Part shown: piece by piece, positions 44,792 through 52,696 of the stretch | Numbering within the stretch: position 1 is the first letter of the stretch | Layout: the number at the start of each line of letters is the position of its first letter | Assembly: GCF_019431375.1 (NCBI RefSeq) | Contig: NZ_CP080267.1 | Span: 1,054,001 to 1,118,000, forward strand | Source of the DNA: Alcanivorax sp. | Lineage (GTDB): Bacteria; Pseudomonadota; Gammaproteobacteria; Pseudomonadales; Alcanivoracaceae | Reading direction: 5' to 3' | Length of the DNA: 64,000 nucleotides | Program-made: the position numbers and the translations under genes | Notes under the pieces: model-generated | Database searches by the model: none | Seen by the model: the letters and a program-made list of their open reading frames with translations, nothing else | What the model was told of the DNA's origin: nothing

Positions 44792-45877
44792 CCGGCATAC
44801 AGCTTTCGCGATCTCATCGGTATGCTGAAGAAAGCCTGTGACGAAGGGCTCGACGCGGTACCCGATGCCCCCCAGGAACTGGTGGACTTTATCACCGCCA
44901 TGGAAACCACCCCGGACTGGGTGGACATGGACCTGGTGCGCGAAGGCGCCCGCCTGAGCCGCAACCAGATGGCCAACCTGGCCCCCTACGTGATCCGTGG
45001 TGCCTTCGTGGCCACCTTCATGAACAAGTACTCCGGCCTGCCCATGGCCATCACCGGCACCCTGGCCAACGATTCGGTGAACCGGCGCATCAACGAAACC
45101 GCCAGTTTCTTCACCACCGCCACCCTGCCCGGCGCCCTGGAGCGTTTCGGTCCCGGTTTCAAGGCCGCCGCCATGGTGCGCCTGATGCACTCCATGGTCC
45201 GTTTCAACATCCTCAAACGGGTAAAAAAATGGGACCCGGCCATCTACGGCATCCCCATCCCCCAGGTCGACCAGATGCCCGCCGGCACCATGCCCGCCTA
45301 CCTGGCCGCCTTCAAAGCCATGCGCAAGGGCCGCAAGCATTTCACCGACAACGAACGGGCCATCGTCGAACTGTCCCGCTACCAGTGCTTCCTGCTGGGC
45401 CTGCCTGAAGAATTGCTGCCCGCCGAGGCCCCGGACATCATCGACACCATGCTCACCTACTCCGGCACCCTGCGCGAAGGCTACGACGATGAGACCTGCG
45501 GCGAACTCACCCGCGCCACCATGTCCGTCTACCGCCCCAAGGATGAAAAGCTGATAAGCAAGGTCCACAACCTGGTGGAGCGCAGCGTCTCCAAGGTGTT
45601 CTTCTCCCAGGCCTTTCTCGGCAAGAATGACAAATCCAAAGCGAAAGAGATGGGCGTGGAACCACACCTGCTCGACTACGCCCTGTCCAGCATCGGCACG
45701 CTGTTGATCATGCCCCGCCTGATCGCCTATCGGACCCTGCAAGACATCCCCGTGGCCAACAAGATCGCGGACAGGATACTGGTCAGACGCATCAACGAAT
45801 TGCTGGTGGACTATGGCCATGCGGAATTCACCACCGATGCGGCGCAGTACACTCCCACCATCAAGAACGCCACCTGA
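44792..45877 (+). pseudogene. MpaB-family oxygenase copy 2, lacking its first 85 codons
   Basis: From PAYSFRDLIGML on, it is collinear with copy 1 (about 96% identical protein by eye, many synonymous differences, no frameshift). Differences include DNER for RNER and the tail FTTDAAQYTPTIKNAT. It begins at a fusion with the small-protein fragment, so the first 85 residues and the promoter are absent. The first internal ATG is at 44822. Clean coding drift indicates a real paralog; the missing start may be a true truncation or an assembly join. Confidence 0.85.
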
Positions 45878-45918
45878 TCCTGCATTAATGCCCTGCTACG
45901 ACAGCGGCAAAGAGCCAC

Positions 45919-45949
45919 AAAAAAGCCCCCTTAATCAGGGGGCTTTTTT
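45919..45949. terminator. Rho-independent terminator
   Basis: A perfect 12-bp stem, AAAAAAGCCCCC / GGGGGCTTTTTT, with a 7-base loop, 40 bp after MpaB copy 2 and before the convergent small acidic protein gene. It can serve both strands. Confidence 0.92.
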
Positions 45950-46011
45950 ATCATCAGGCCACAGCTTGCGAAACAGGCCGCGCGCGATTCAAGGGTAACG
46001 GTCAACCCAGA

Positions 46012-46383
46012 CTACACACCCAGATACTCCCCAATCAGAAACGCATCCCCCTGCCCTTCCTGCTTGCCAAAGTAGCTCACCGGATCACGCTCACCGTTCT
46101 CGATAGAGCCCACCTCGCAATCAATGCCATATTGCTTGGCAAGATCATTGAAGAGGGTGACCGGCGTCTTCAGCTGCGCCTTCTTCTTCACCGGCTGGCT
46201 GATACCCAGTTGCCAGTCCTCACAATCGTCACTCTCGCAGTCATTGATCAGGGTGACCTTGCCCGCTTCGTTCTCATCCACATAGGCCTGCAGCGCCGCC
46301 TGCAGGTCAGGCAGGTTGCGCTTGAGCTTCTTTTCCTGCTTTTCATCCAGGCGATCACAGGCGACGAGAAGGTATACGAGCAT
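46012..46383 (-). CDS. Small acidic hypothetical protein, copy 2 (123 aa)
   Basis: Full-length paralog of the 41367-41738 gene with the same length and ends (MLVYLLVACDRLDEKQ ... GEYLGV). Substitutions are scattered and conservative with no indels, so both copies are under selection or recently duplicated. The ATG at 46381-46383 matches copy 1; the frame is open ten codons further but without support. Function unknown. Confidence 0.7.
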   Translation of the reverse strand: MLVYLLVACDRLDEKQEKKLKRNLPDLQAALQAYVDENEAGKVTLINDCESDDCEDWQLGISQPVKKKAQLKTPVTLFNDLAKQYGIDCEVGSIENGERDPVSYFGKQEGQGDAFLIGEYLGV

Positions 46384-46507
46384 ATTGAGGGCCGAAGTTA
46401 AGAATGTGGTCAATATTTTACCACAAGGAGGCTACTTTCTGGTTTCGAAGTAACATTGATACCACCCAGATAGGCCGCTTGATGGGCTTGGAGAATTCAG
46501 GAAACAT

Positions 46508-46960
46508 TTATCCACCCTCAAGCAGTGCTTTCAACGCAGCCAGCCCATGCGGCGCCCGCCGACGCATGATCCTCCTAGCCAATGGCAGTATGAAAAAACG
46601 ACTCATACCATTACTGCGTCGGCTGTACATACGCCACTCGACAGTGCAGCGATGCGCGCCCAGGGATGTGAAACGCATCTCCATCCTGGGTAAGAGTGCG
46701 GGCAGGTTACCCTCGGTGATTTGAAGGTGGGGAGACTCGGCTTGCACGACAGTGATCCGAACTCGCCGTCTTCCCCGCAGAGGCACCTGAACGATTTCGT
46801 GATAGATCTTGCCCGGATTACCGTGTGGTATGTCGTTACCGGATGCGATAGCAATGACGCCAGGAAACCATTCAGAGAAGTATTCCAGATTGCTTGCGTA
46901 GGTGTAGGCCTGCGCCATGTTGCACTCGATCTCGATTGCGCTTGCGGCTAATGAGTACAT
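46508..46960 (-). CDS. SRPBCC-fold (polyketide cyclase/START-like) protein
   Basis: A 150-residue protein resembling the SRPBCC ligand-binding fold: the N-terminal strand SLAASAIEIECNMAQAYTYASN, then NLEYFSEWFPGV, and beta strands ending LGAHRCTVEWRMYSR, with a basic C-terminal helix. A hydrophobic small-molecule ligand is likely. The ATG at 46958-46960 follows AGGTGA at good spacing. It is divergent from a MerR-type gene, with a MerR-style long-spacer promoter between, so it is the probable MerR target. Confidence 0.72.
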   Translation of the reverse strand: MYSLAASAIEIECNMAQAYTYASNLEYFSEWFPGVIAIASGNDIPHGNPGKIYHEIVQVPLRGRRRVRITVVQAESPHLQITEGNLPALLPRMEMRFTSLGAHRCTVEWRMYSRRSNGMSRFFILPLARRIMRRRAPHGLAALKALLEGG

Positions 46961-46993
46961 GAGTTTCACCTGTTGCATTACGATGGTGATTTA

Positions 46994-47025
46994 ATGCTAG
47001 GGTATCGAGTGGGCTTTACAGTCAA
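46994..47025 (-). promoter_or_regulatory. Long-spacer promoter of the SRPBCC gene (MerR type)
   Basis: On the minus strand TTGACT (47020-47025) and TAGCAT (46994-46999) are 20 bp apart, longer than the usual 17 and like the 19-20 bp spacers that MerR-family activators untwist. It lies between the divergent merR-like and SRPBCC genes. Confidence 0.6.
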
Positions 47026-47034
47026 GGAATTTCG

Positions 47035-47418
47035 ATGCGAATCGCTGAATTAGAGGCCAGAACAGGCTTGGGGCGGCACACTCTACGCTACTATGAACAG
47101 CAAGGTCTGCTGGGTAAGATTGCCCGCGATAGTAACAATTATCGCAATTATCCGGAGACTCTGGTCAGGGATGTACACCTCTTGAAGCAGATGCAGGTTC
47201 TGGGCTTTTCCTTGGCAGAAATCAGGGAGGTGCTGCAAGGCTTGCGCAGCCGCGGCATTAACTGCGCGCAAGGTGCGCGATTACTAGGCGAAAAACGGGC
47301 CAAGGTCGAAGAACAGATTGCCAATCTAAAGGCTGCCAGCCGTCTGCTCGGCAAGGAGCAAAAACGCCTGGAGGCCCGTGCACGACAGCACGGCTTTACT
47401 GTTGCTACTACTCATTAG
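47035..47418 (+). CDS. MerR-family transcriptional regulator
   Basis: A 127-residue regulator. The winged HTH (about 1-70) has ELEARTGLGRHTLRYYEQQGLL, then a coiled-coil dimer helix (about 80-118). The C-terminus lacks the paired Cys of metal sensors; a single Cys at about residue 77 (NCAQGAR) is the only one. The inducer is unknown. It is divergent from the SRPBCC gene and runs up to attC B, whose core begins right after its stop. Confidence 0.87.
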   Translation: MRIAELEARTGLGRHTLRYYEQQGLLGKIARDSNNYRNYPETLVRDVHLLKQMQVLGFSLAEIREVLQGLRSRGINCAQGARLLGEKRAKVEEQIANLKAASRLLGKEQKRLEARARQHGFTVATTH

Positions 47419-47518
47419 CTCTAACGCCCGGCTCACCGAACAAATTTTTGATGGCTGCTTTTTTGCCACGCAAAAAAGGTGACAGCGAAAATTTGTCCGG
47501 TGCAGCCGCTTGTTAGAC
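47419..47518 (-). other. Integron attC site B
   Basis: Minus strand: GTCTAAC (R'', perfect RYYYAAC) AAGCGGCTGCACCGGACAAA, a central hairpin region, then TTTGTTCGGTGAGCCGGGC and GTTAGAG (R'). The arms CACCGGACAAATTTT and AAAATTTGTTCGGTG pair almost fully, as attC folding needs. Length 100 bp; the best-formed attC of the set. Confidence 0.92.
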
Positions 47519-47564
47519 TTCTGTAGTTGCATACGAATGATCTTCTGGTGACAGATTAGAAATA

Positions 47565-47897
47565 TCACGCATTTATAAATACTACTAATTGAGCTGCACT
47601 AAGGCCAATGCCAATAAGTCCGGATAGCACTGCTGGCGTATAAACGATGCCCCGTCCTTTTGTCCAAGTTTCCAAGAAAAGAGCCAAGAGAGTACCAATG
47701 ATGAAGCTCGCCAATAGAACTTTCCAACTAAAAAGAAAAAGACCCGCGATATACCACCCCAAAAATGAAAATACAGATAACGGCGCGACGATGTTAAAAA
47801 CAGTCAGTTGCGCACCTAGAGGGCTAAGTTGAACTGGATTCCGCCAAACCGTTGCGCTGAGCTGCGTAGAACAAGTAAACGCCCAAAGCGTCCACAT
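47565..47897 (-). CDS. Cassette-encoded small membrane protein
   Basis: Not recognised. A protein of about 110 residues with three hydrophobic helices: FNIVAPLSVFSFLGWYIAGL, FLFSWKVLLASFIIGTLLAL and VLSGLIGIGLSAAQLVVF. The start is uncertain: the ATG at 47895-47897 (MWTLWAF) avoids overlap with the gene before it and is used; the frame is open to 48035. It is the second gene of a cassette that ends in attC B and follows the 129-aa gene after 19 bp. Confidence 0.6.
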   Translation of the reverse strand: MWTLWAFTCSTQLSATVWRNPVQLSPLGAQLTVFNIVAPLSVFSFLGWYIAGLFLFSWKVLLASFIIGTLLALFLETWTKGRGIVYTPAVLSGLIGIGLSAAQLVVFINA

Positions 47898-47916
47898 GTA
47901 GATTTCTTGATCCAAT

Positions 47917-48306
47917 TTAATTCCCCCTATCAAGAAAAGGGTTCGTCTTCGCCAAGGGCCCAATGATTCCCATTTTCGCAACTTTGGCTGAGACACCATT
48001 ACTAAGGTCTGAAAGCTCTTCCTGATTTTTTGCATCAGGGTTAAAGAGCACTAGAGAGCAACCCAACGCAACTGCCTTGTTCGATTCAGCATGGCTGTAA
48101 TACCCCTGAATCTCGTTTTCGGTGAAGATTGGTGATTCTGGGTAGACCGATGTACAAACAAAAAGATGATAAATAATTCCTTCCCGCGAAAGAACTGCAT
48201 CTGGAATCAGTGAAAGATCGTTATTCACAGCCTCTATTTTAAAGCCCCCTTTTTGAGCCTGAATACACGCGAATTTGATTCCCATAAATTTCAATTCTTC
48301 ATCCAT
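47917..48306 (-). CDS. Cassette-encoded hypothetical protein, about 129 aa
   Basis: Not recognised. A soluble protein of about 129 residues, starting MDEELKFMGIKFACIQAQKG and ending VSAKVAKMGIIGPLAKTNPF. The ATG at 48304-48306 has AAGGTG upstream and is preferred to a TTG at 48342. It is the first gene after attC C, so it and the membrane protein after it form a two-gene cassette. Codon and base composition are AT-richer than the backbone. Confidence 0.6.
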   Translation of the reverse strand: MDEELKFMGIKFACIQAQKGGFKIEAVNNDLSLIPDAVLSREGIIYHLFVCTSVYPESPIFTENEIQGYYSHAESNKAVALGCSLVLFNPDAKNQEELSDLSNGVSAKVAKMGIIGPLAKTNPFLDRGN

Positions 48307-48394
48307 TTGTTTTAGCACCTTCAATTTAGCATGGATAACCAAACACCATTTTGGAACTTGGGTTGCGCAGTTATTACCGGAATCTAGGTTTTTT

Positions 48395-48481
48395 GGCTAA
48401 CGACCAAGCTCACCGGAAAAATAAAGATGCAAAGCGAAGCGGCGCAGCTTTATTTTGTCCGAGTGCAGCGCCTTGTTATGC
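48395..48481 (-). other. Integron attC site C
   Basis: Minus strand: GCATAAC (R'') AAGGCGCTGCACTCGGACAA, a hairpin (AAATAAAGCTGCGCCGC / GCTTTGCATCTTTATTT), then CCGGTGAGCTTGGTC and GTTAGCC (R'). Length 87 bp. The 180 bp to its right (48482-48660), between it and the CDF stop, hold no clear gene. Confidence 0.9.
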
Positions 48482-48660
48482 CTTGTCCTTCTTTGCAATC
48501 ACAGCCTTAAGAGCTGCTGACGTTTTTGTTTCTTATAATCAGATAACAATTGACCATTAAAATACGATGCCTAGAACATAACGCAATCTGTCATGAAGAA
48601 TGATTACAGACTCTTCACTTCCACAATTACTCATTTAAAACTTGCTTCGATATAAAAAAG

Positions 48661-49548
48661 TTAACACTGATCATATTTGCATTCTTTAATCTCAAACTCG
48701 AGTGTTGAATGCCCGATGGAGAATTTTTGTGCAAGCGCTGTTTTTAATTCACCCTTCACTTTATCCAGTTGTGAATAATCAGAAAGTAGAACATGAGCTT
48801 CTAATGCATTCTGATGCTCGTCAAGTTGCCAGATATGTACGTGATGAACATTGATAACATTTGTTACCTGCTGCATGGCTGTGATGACATCATCAATAAC
48901 AATGCCCTCCGGTGTTCCCTGCATCAGGATATGAATGGTTTTTGGTAACATCGTGGCTGCCTGGTACAAAACATACGCGGCTATCAATAATGTTATTAAG
49001 GTATCACTCCAGTACCACTCATAAAGAAGGATCAGTGTACCGGCAACAATAACACCCGCTGAGGCCAGCGCATCCGATACATTGTGCAAAAAAGCGGCAC
49101 GGATATTCATACTGTGCTTAGACATAGTAAAGGTAAGAAACGCGGTTGCCAGATCAATCACCAGCGCAATCGACGCCACAATCACAACCATCCAGCCTTC
49201 AATAATCTGTGGTTCGTAGATTCGCCATAGCGCTTCATAGATCAGGTACAGCCCAATCAGGACAAGTGTGACTAAATTAATTAATGTAGCAATGATTTCA
49301 GCGCGTTTATAACCAAAGGTTCTGAAATGATCGGCCGGTTGACGACCGATCTTTCTGGCGACCCAGGCAATGAGCAGTGAGGCGGCATCACTGAAGTTAT
49401 GCAGTGCATCAGCAATCAGTGAAAGGCTGCCCGATAGAATACCACCGACGACCTGGGCTAATGTCAGGAGCATATTGATAGCGATGGCGAATCCCAGGCG
49501 GCGATCACCTATTGATTCAGTGTCGTGGTTATGCGAATGCGTATTCAT
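48661..49548 (-). CDS. Cation diffusion facilitator (CDF) transporter
   Basis: A metal/proton antiporter of the inner membrane, ZitB/CzcD-like, probably for zinc. The 295-residue protein has a His-rich start (HSHNHD), six helices with the metal-site pairs HNFSDAA and HNVSDAL (HxxxD), and a C-terminal cytoplasmic domain ending in LSDYSQLDKVKGELKTAL. The ATG at 49546-49548 follows TAGGTACACA. It lies 7 bp after the AlbA_2 membrane protein gene, so the two are coupled. It is cargo of the cassette region. Confidence 0.92.
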   Translation of the reverse strand: MNTHSHNHDTESIGDRRLGFAIAINMLLTLAQVVGGILSGSLSLIADALHNFSDAASLLIAWVARKIGRQPADHFRTFGYKRAEIIATLINLVTLVLIGLYLIYEALWRIYEPQIIEGWMVVIVASIALVIDLATAFLTFTMSKHSMNIRAAFLHNVSDALASAGVIVAGTLILLYEWYWSDTLITLLIAAYVLYQAATMLPKTIHILMQGTPEGIVIDDVITAMQQVTNVINVHHVHIWQLDEHQNALEAHVLLSDYSQLDKVKGELKTALAQKFSIGHSTLEFEIKECKYDQC

Positions 49549-49555
49549 TGTGTAC

Positions 49556-50383
49556 CTATAAAGAAAAAGATTTTGTCGTTCGACTGGAAAGATAGGCATG
49601 TGCTTCCCGCGCATCCAGCTCTCGTGTACTATTACCTGTGCGTACCATAAGCCGTGCTACGCTGTCCTCATGATAATAAACAGGTTCAACAGCGCTCTCG
49701 ACAATGACGCGACAGATGGTTTTATTTTCGATATCGTGGAACCGGCAATGAAGTAATGCGCAAGCGTTTCCTCCCAGACTGGTTTTAACCGTATCCATCA
49801 GTGCACGTTCGAAGCCGTCTCTATTTTTGTGCTTCAATGTCTGGAAGTCAGAGTCGATGCCAATGATATTGCCGTTGTCCTCAACGCCGATCAGCAATGT
49901 ACCGCCTTCGCGATTTAAAAAACCGGCGATGGCTTTGATGACAATCAACTCAAGTGCGCGATTCGTTCGCTGTTGTCTTACATCCCAACGATACGTGGAT
50001 TTGAATTCAAGATGCTCACTTTCGCCTCTGGCAATCAATAAGGGTAATTCTTCAGCAAGCTCGTGTTCCAGATAGCGGACAAGATTTTTTTGGCCAGACA
50101 GTCTTATATGGTACAGACCGAACAATAGACCAACAATACCGCCAAGCAGTGCAAACACAAAGCTCATAGGTATTAATTCAAACTTGAATTCAGTAATTAA
50201 ACGCTGAATCAAAAACTCTATCGGGCTGTTACCCGGAAATTCGATTAAGCCCTTGTATTCGTACCAGAATACCATTGTCGTCAACGGATGTAATAGAAGC
50301 ACGCCTATTATTGCACCAATAATAAAATGAAAAAGTAAGATCCATTTTTTTTGATTGATTAAACTACCTGATGAGTATGTCAT
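49556..50383 (-). CDS. Membrane-anchored AlbA_2 (Schlafen-like) domain protein
   Basis: A 275-residue protein. Two hydrophobic helices (about 13-32 and 72-92) are followed by a cytoplasmic AlbA_2 domain (about 115-255), marked by ESEHLEFKSTYRWD, IAGFLNREGGTLLIGVEDNG and ARLMVRTGNSTRELD. AlbA_2 domains bind or process nucleic acids and recur in stress and defence proteins; tying one to the membrane beside a metal exporter is unusual. It is the first gene of a two-gene unit with the CDF transporter. No function is assigned. Confidence 0.8.
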   Translation of the reverse strand: MTYSSGSLINQKKWILLFHFIIGAIIGVLLLHPLTTMVFWYEYKGLIEFPGNSPIEFLIQRLITEFKFELIPMSFVFALLGGIVGLLFGLYHIRLSGQKNLVRYLEHELAEELPLLIARGESEHLEFKSTYRWDVRQQRTNRALELIVIKAIAGFLNREGGTLLIGVEDNGNIIGIDSDFQTLKHKNRDGFERALMDTVKTSLGGNACALLHCRFHDIENKTICRVIVESAVEPVYYHEDSVARLMVRTGNSTRELDAREAHAYLSSRTTKSFSL

Positions 50384-50443
50384 CTTTCTTTAACCACCTG
50401 TTTGGTTGATTATTCTCTTGATCTGGAAATCCAGTGTATTGAT

Positions 50444-50620
50444 TCATCGTGGCTTGTGCCTCACCCCGGTGCGTGGACACTTCTGCAGCTGCAAAAACAG
50501 CTCTTGCATAGGCTTACAGTCTTTGCCTAAATCCTCGAATGCGCTCGCCGTGTTTGTAAGAACCACCCCGATTCCAAAGGTTCCAACGATAGCCGCTGAT
50601 TTTAACTTTTTATATTCGCT
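50444..50620 (-). pseudogene. Start-less small secreted protein frame in a cassette
   Basis: On the minus strand the frame reads YKKLKSAAIVGTFGIGVVL, TNTASAFEDLGKDCKPMQE and on to a TGA: a good signal peptide and a short Cys-containing mature part of about 37 residues. AAGGAG lies at the right distance, but the place of the start codon reads AAT-AT-AAA, as if the G of ATGAAAAAG were missing, and an in-frame TAA lies just upstream. It begins right after attC D, the normal place for a cassette gene. Confidence 0.6.
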
Positions 50621-50640
50621 CCTTCTTGAGGGTTAATGGG

Positions 50641-50712
50641 GCATAACGCCCGCATTTGCGGCTGGTTTGGAGCGCAGCGTAAAACCAGTCCGACAACATG
50701 CGCTTGTTAGGC
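50641..50712 (-). other. Integron attC site D
   Basis: Minus strand: GCCTAAC (R'', perfect) AAGCGCATGTTGTCGGACTG, a hairpin (GACTGGTTTTACGCTGC / GCGCTCCAAACCAG), then CCGCAAATGCGGGC and GTTATGC (R'). The stop codon of the methylase gene is inside R''. Length 72 bp. Confidence 0.92.
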
Positions 50713-51627
50713 GCTGCCATAGTGAAGAGTAGGCTCTAGCAAGGTAAGTTGCTCTTGTGTTTCAGGCTCTTTGTATTTGTATTCTTTAGTATCTATTGTT
50801 GTGACTATTGCTTCTATCATTGGATTTCGATTTTTTTCACTACCACCAACGTGGTAAAAGTGCTCCCTCGTCAAAATATTAAATTTCGACCAATGAGATT
50901 CAATGTATTCATTCTTCCTATAGTCATTGTGATGCCATGTTGAAAGAATGAAGTCACAGGATGACTCGCTTAAGCTATCAAAGAGACCTATTTCATGCTC
51001 TTCATCCCATGAATTGAAGTAATCTACATGCCTATCTATATAGGGAGGATCACAATAGATAATGTCGCCAGCCTTTGCCTCGTTTATAGTCTCTTCAAAC
51101 GATTGGCATTTAAAATCAAAATCTTTGGCCTCCAGGATCTGACTAACCGTAGAAATTTGATTTACAATTTTAGTGACATATGCCTTTGCAAACCGATTCG
51201 GTTTTTTACAAAAAGGGATATTGAAACCTCCTTTTCGATTAAACCGTATCATTCCATTAAAGCCTGCCCGATTTATAAATAGGAAATCTAGGGGGGCGTG
51301 CTTTTCATTGAATCGCTCTCTTATGCTGTAGTAATGCTCATCTCCTTTTTCTAAGAGAATCGCACCCTCCTTTTCTAAAAACCTTCTTGCTATATCGGGA
51401 GTAATCTCGCCCGATTGAATAGCTGAATAGAAATTGATCATATGGGGATTGGTGTCGCACATTAGCGCTTTTTTGGGGGCTATGTTGAAAGCGACAACAC
51501 CAGTACCCATGAATGGCTCTACCCATCGCCCAGAGAAATCCTCAGGAACAAGACTTTCGATCCATGGTACTAACTTTGTTTTGATCCCTTGGGACTTCAT
51601 TGGAGGGACTAATACTTTCTGTGCCAT
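50707..51627 (-). CDS. DNA adenine-N6 methyltransferase, M.EcoRV-like
   Basis: Protective methylase of a type II restriction-modification system. The 306-residue protein is an alpha-class (Dam-like) adenine methylase with the SAM motif WVEPFMGTGVVAFN, catalytic DPPYIDRHVDYF, and a target-recognition domain between them. VPPMKSQGIKTKLVPW and NRAGFNGMIRFNRKGGFN are close to M.EcoRV as I remember it, so GATATC with methylation on the first A is expected. It runs in the cassette direction and its TAA lies inside attC D. It is divergent from the controller and endonuclease genes. Confidence 0.92.
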   Translation of the reverse strand: MAQKVLVPPMKSQGIKTKLVPWIESLVPEDFSGRWVEPFMGTGVVAFNIAPKKALMCDTNPHMINFYSAIQSGEITPDIARRFLEKEGAILLEKGDEHYYSIRERFNEKHAPLDFLFINRAGFNGMIRFNRKGGFNIPFCKKPNRFAKAYVTKIVNQISTVSQILEAKDFDFKCQSFEETINEAKAGDIIYCDPPYIDRHVDYFNSWDEEHEIGLFDSLSESSCDFILSTWHHNDYRKNEYIESHWSKFNILTREHFYHVGGSEKNRNPMIEAIVTTIDTKEYKYKEPETQEQLTLLEPTLHYGSA

Positions 51628-51690
51628 AACAGACTCGTGCTACCAGAATACTTAAACCGCCAGATTAGCTTATTCTCCGCCCGAAAACAA

Positions 51691-51718
51691 TCCCAATTTG
51701 GGATATTCCAAATTGGGA
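51691..51718 (+). promoter_or_regulatory. Tandem controller-protein operator
   Basis: Two adjacent 13-bp pseudopalindromes, TCCCAATTTGGGA (51691-51703) and TTCCAAATTGGGA (51706-51718), lie 6 bp before the controller gene start. Two side-by-side dimer sites in front of the own gene are the usual arrangement for R-M controller proteins (activation, then self-limitation). Confidence 0.8.
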
Positions 51719-51724
51719 TGCAGA

Positions 51725-51973
51725 ATGTCTGGCAATTTATTGGGGGTAGTTTCTTTGTACCACGAGATATTAAAAAGATTGCGTGCTCAGAAAGAGGTGA
51801 CCCAGCTTCAATTAGCTGAAGCTCTTGGTCGCCCACAGTCGTTTGTTTCAAAGTATGAAAGCGGAGAGCGCAGGCTAGACGTTCTTGAGTTTATTCAAGT
51901 TTGTAATGCACTCAATGAATCCCCCTCAGATGTTATTCAGAAGATTGAAAAAGGAAGAAAACGTGGGATTTAA
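51725..51973 (+). CDS. R-M controller protein (XRE-type HTH)
   Basis: A small regulator of about 82 residues that times endonuclease expression. The HTH lies in TQLQLAEALGRPQSFVSKYE with the following SGERRLDVLEFIQVCNAL, typical of C proteins. The ATG at 51725 begins just after the operator; a TTG ten codons later (before YHEILKRLRAQ) is a possible alternative, while the ATG at 51698 is inside the operator and unlikely. Its end overlaps the endonuclease start by 11 bp, so the two are translationally coupled. Confidence 0.85.
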   Translation: MSGNLLGVVSLYHEILKRLRAQKEVTQLQLAEALGRPQSFVSKYESGERRLDVLEFIQVCNALNESPSDVIQKIEKGRKRGI

Positions 51974-52694
51974 AGAGAAGTTTGATAAGTTGTTGGCTGA
52001 ATATGAAGCTGATTACAATATATGTGGTGTTATCTCATCTGAAAAGAAGATTTATCCAATAGGTAGCGATACAAAAGTCTTAAGTACAATTTTTGAGCTT
52101 TTTTCAAGACCCATAATTCAGCAGTTTGCAGATGAGAATGGTTATACCTTGGTAGAACCAACTGTACAAAACCATTATCCAGATTTTACTTTGCAAAAAT
52201 CCGATAATGACAATGAAAAAATTGCTATTGATGTTAAGACTACTTACATAGATAAGCCTGAAAGCAAGTTCAAATATACTTTGGGTGGCTACACAAGCTT
52301 CATTAGGAATAACACTAAAAATATAGTGTATCCATTCGATCAGTATAAAGAACATTGGGTGATGGGGTTTGTTTATACGAGAGTGGCTGTAAAAAAATCA
52401 GCCGAGCACAAGATTTATACGACAGATGAAATCTCTGACATAGTTCTACCTTATAAGGATGTTAAGACTTTCTTTCAAGAAAAGTGGAAAATTTCTGGCG
52501 ATAAAGCAGGATCAGGAAATACAACAAACATTGGAAGTATAAACGGGAGAATTGAAGATTTTACCGCAGGAAATGGCCCATTTTCTTCAGAAGAGGAATT
52601 CTTAGATTACTGGAGAAATTACGAGCGAACCGCTGAAGAAAGAGAGAAGAAATTTTCGGATATCTCAGGGTATCGAGTATGGAAACAGAACTAG
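51963..52694 (+). CDS. Type II restriction endonuclease, EcoRV-like
   Basis: Cleaves DNA, by homology at GATATC. The 243-residue protein shows IYPIGSDTKVLSTIFELFSR, Asp74 in NHYPDFTL, Asp90 and Lys92 in IAIDVKTTY, and the DNA-contact loops GGYTSFIRNNTKNIVYPFDQ and AGSGNTTNIGSI. Catalytic residues have the same numbers as in EcoRV (245 residues) as I recall it, which supports the GTG start at 51963 (AGGAAG upstream). It looks intact. Base composition is strikingly AT-rich, so it is transferred DNA. It lies antisense to the cassette direction. Confidence 0.95.
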   Translation: MGFKEKFDKLLAEYEADYNICGVISSEKKIYPIGSDTKVLSTIFELFSRPIIQQFADENGYTLVEPTVQNHYPDFTLQKSDNDNEKIAIDVKTTYIDKPESKFKYTLGGYTSFIRNNTKNIVYPFDQYKEHWVMGFVYTRVAVKKSAEHKIYTTDEISDIVLPYKDVKTFFQEKWKISGDKAGSGNTTNIGSINGRIEDFTAGNGPFSSEEEFLDYWRNYERTAEEREKKFSDISGYRVWKQN

Positions 52695-52696
52695 GC

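Noticed and set aside
48575..48663. Possible fifth attC right after the CDF stop (TTAAC ... GCGTTATG)
   Set aside because: The ends look right but the inner arms do not pair, so it was not listed as a site.
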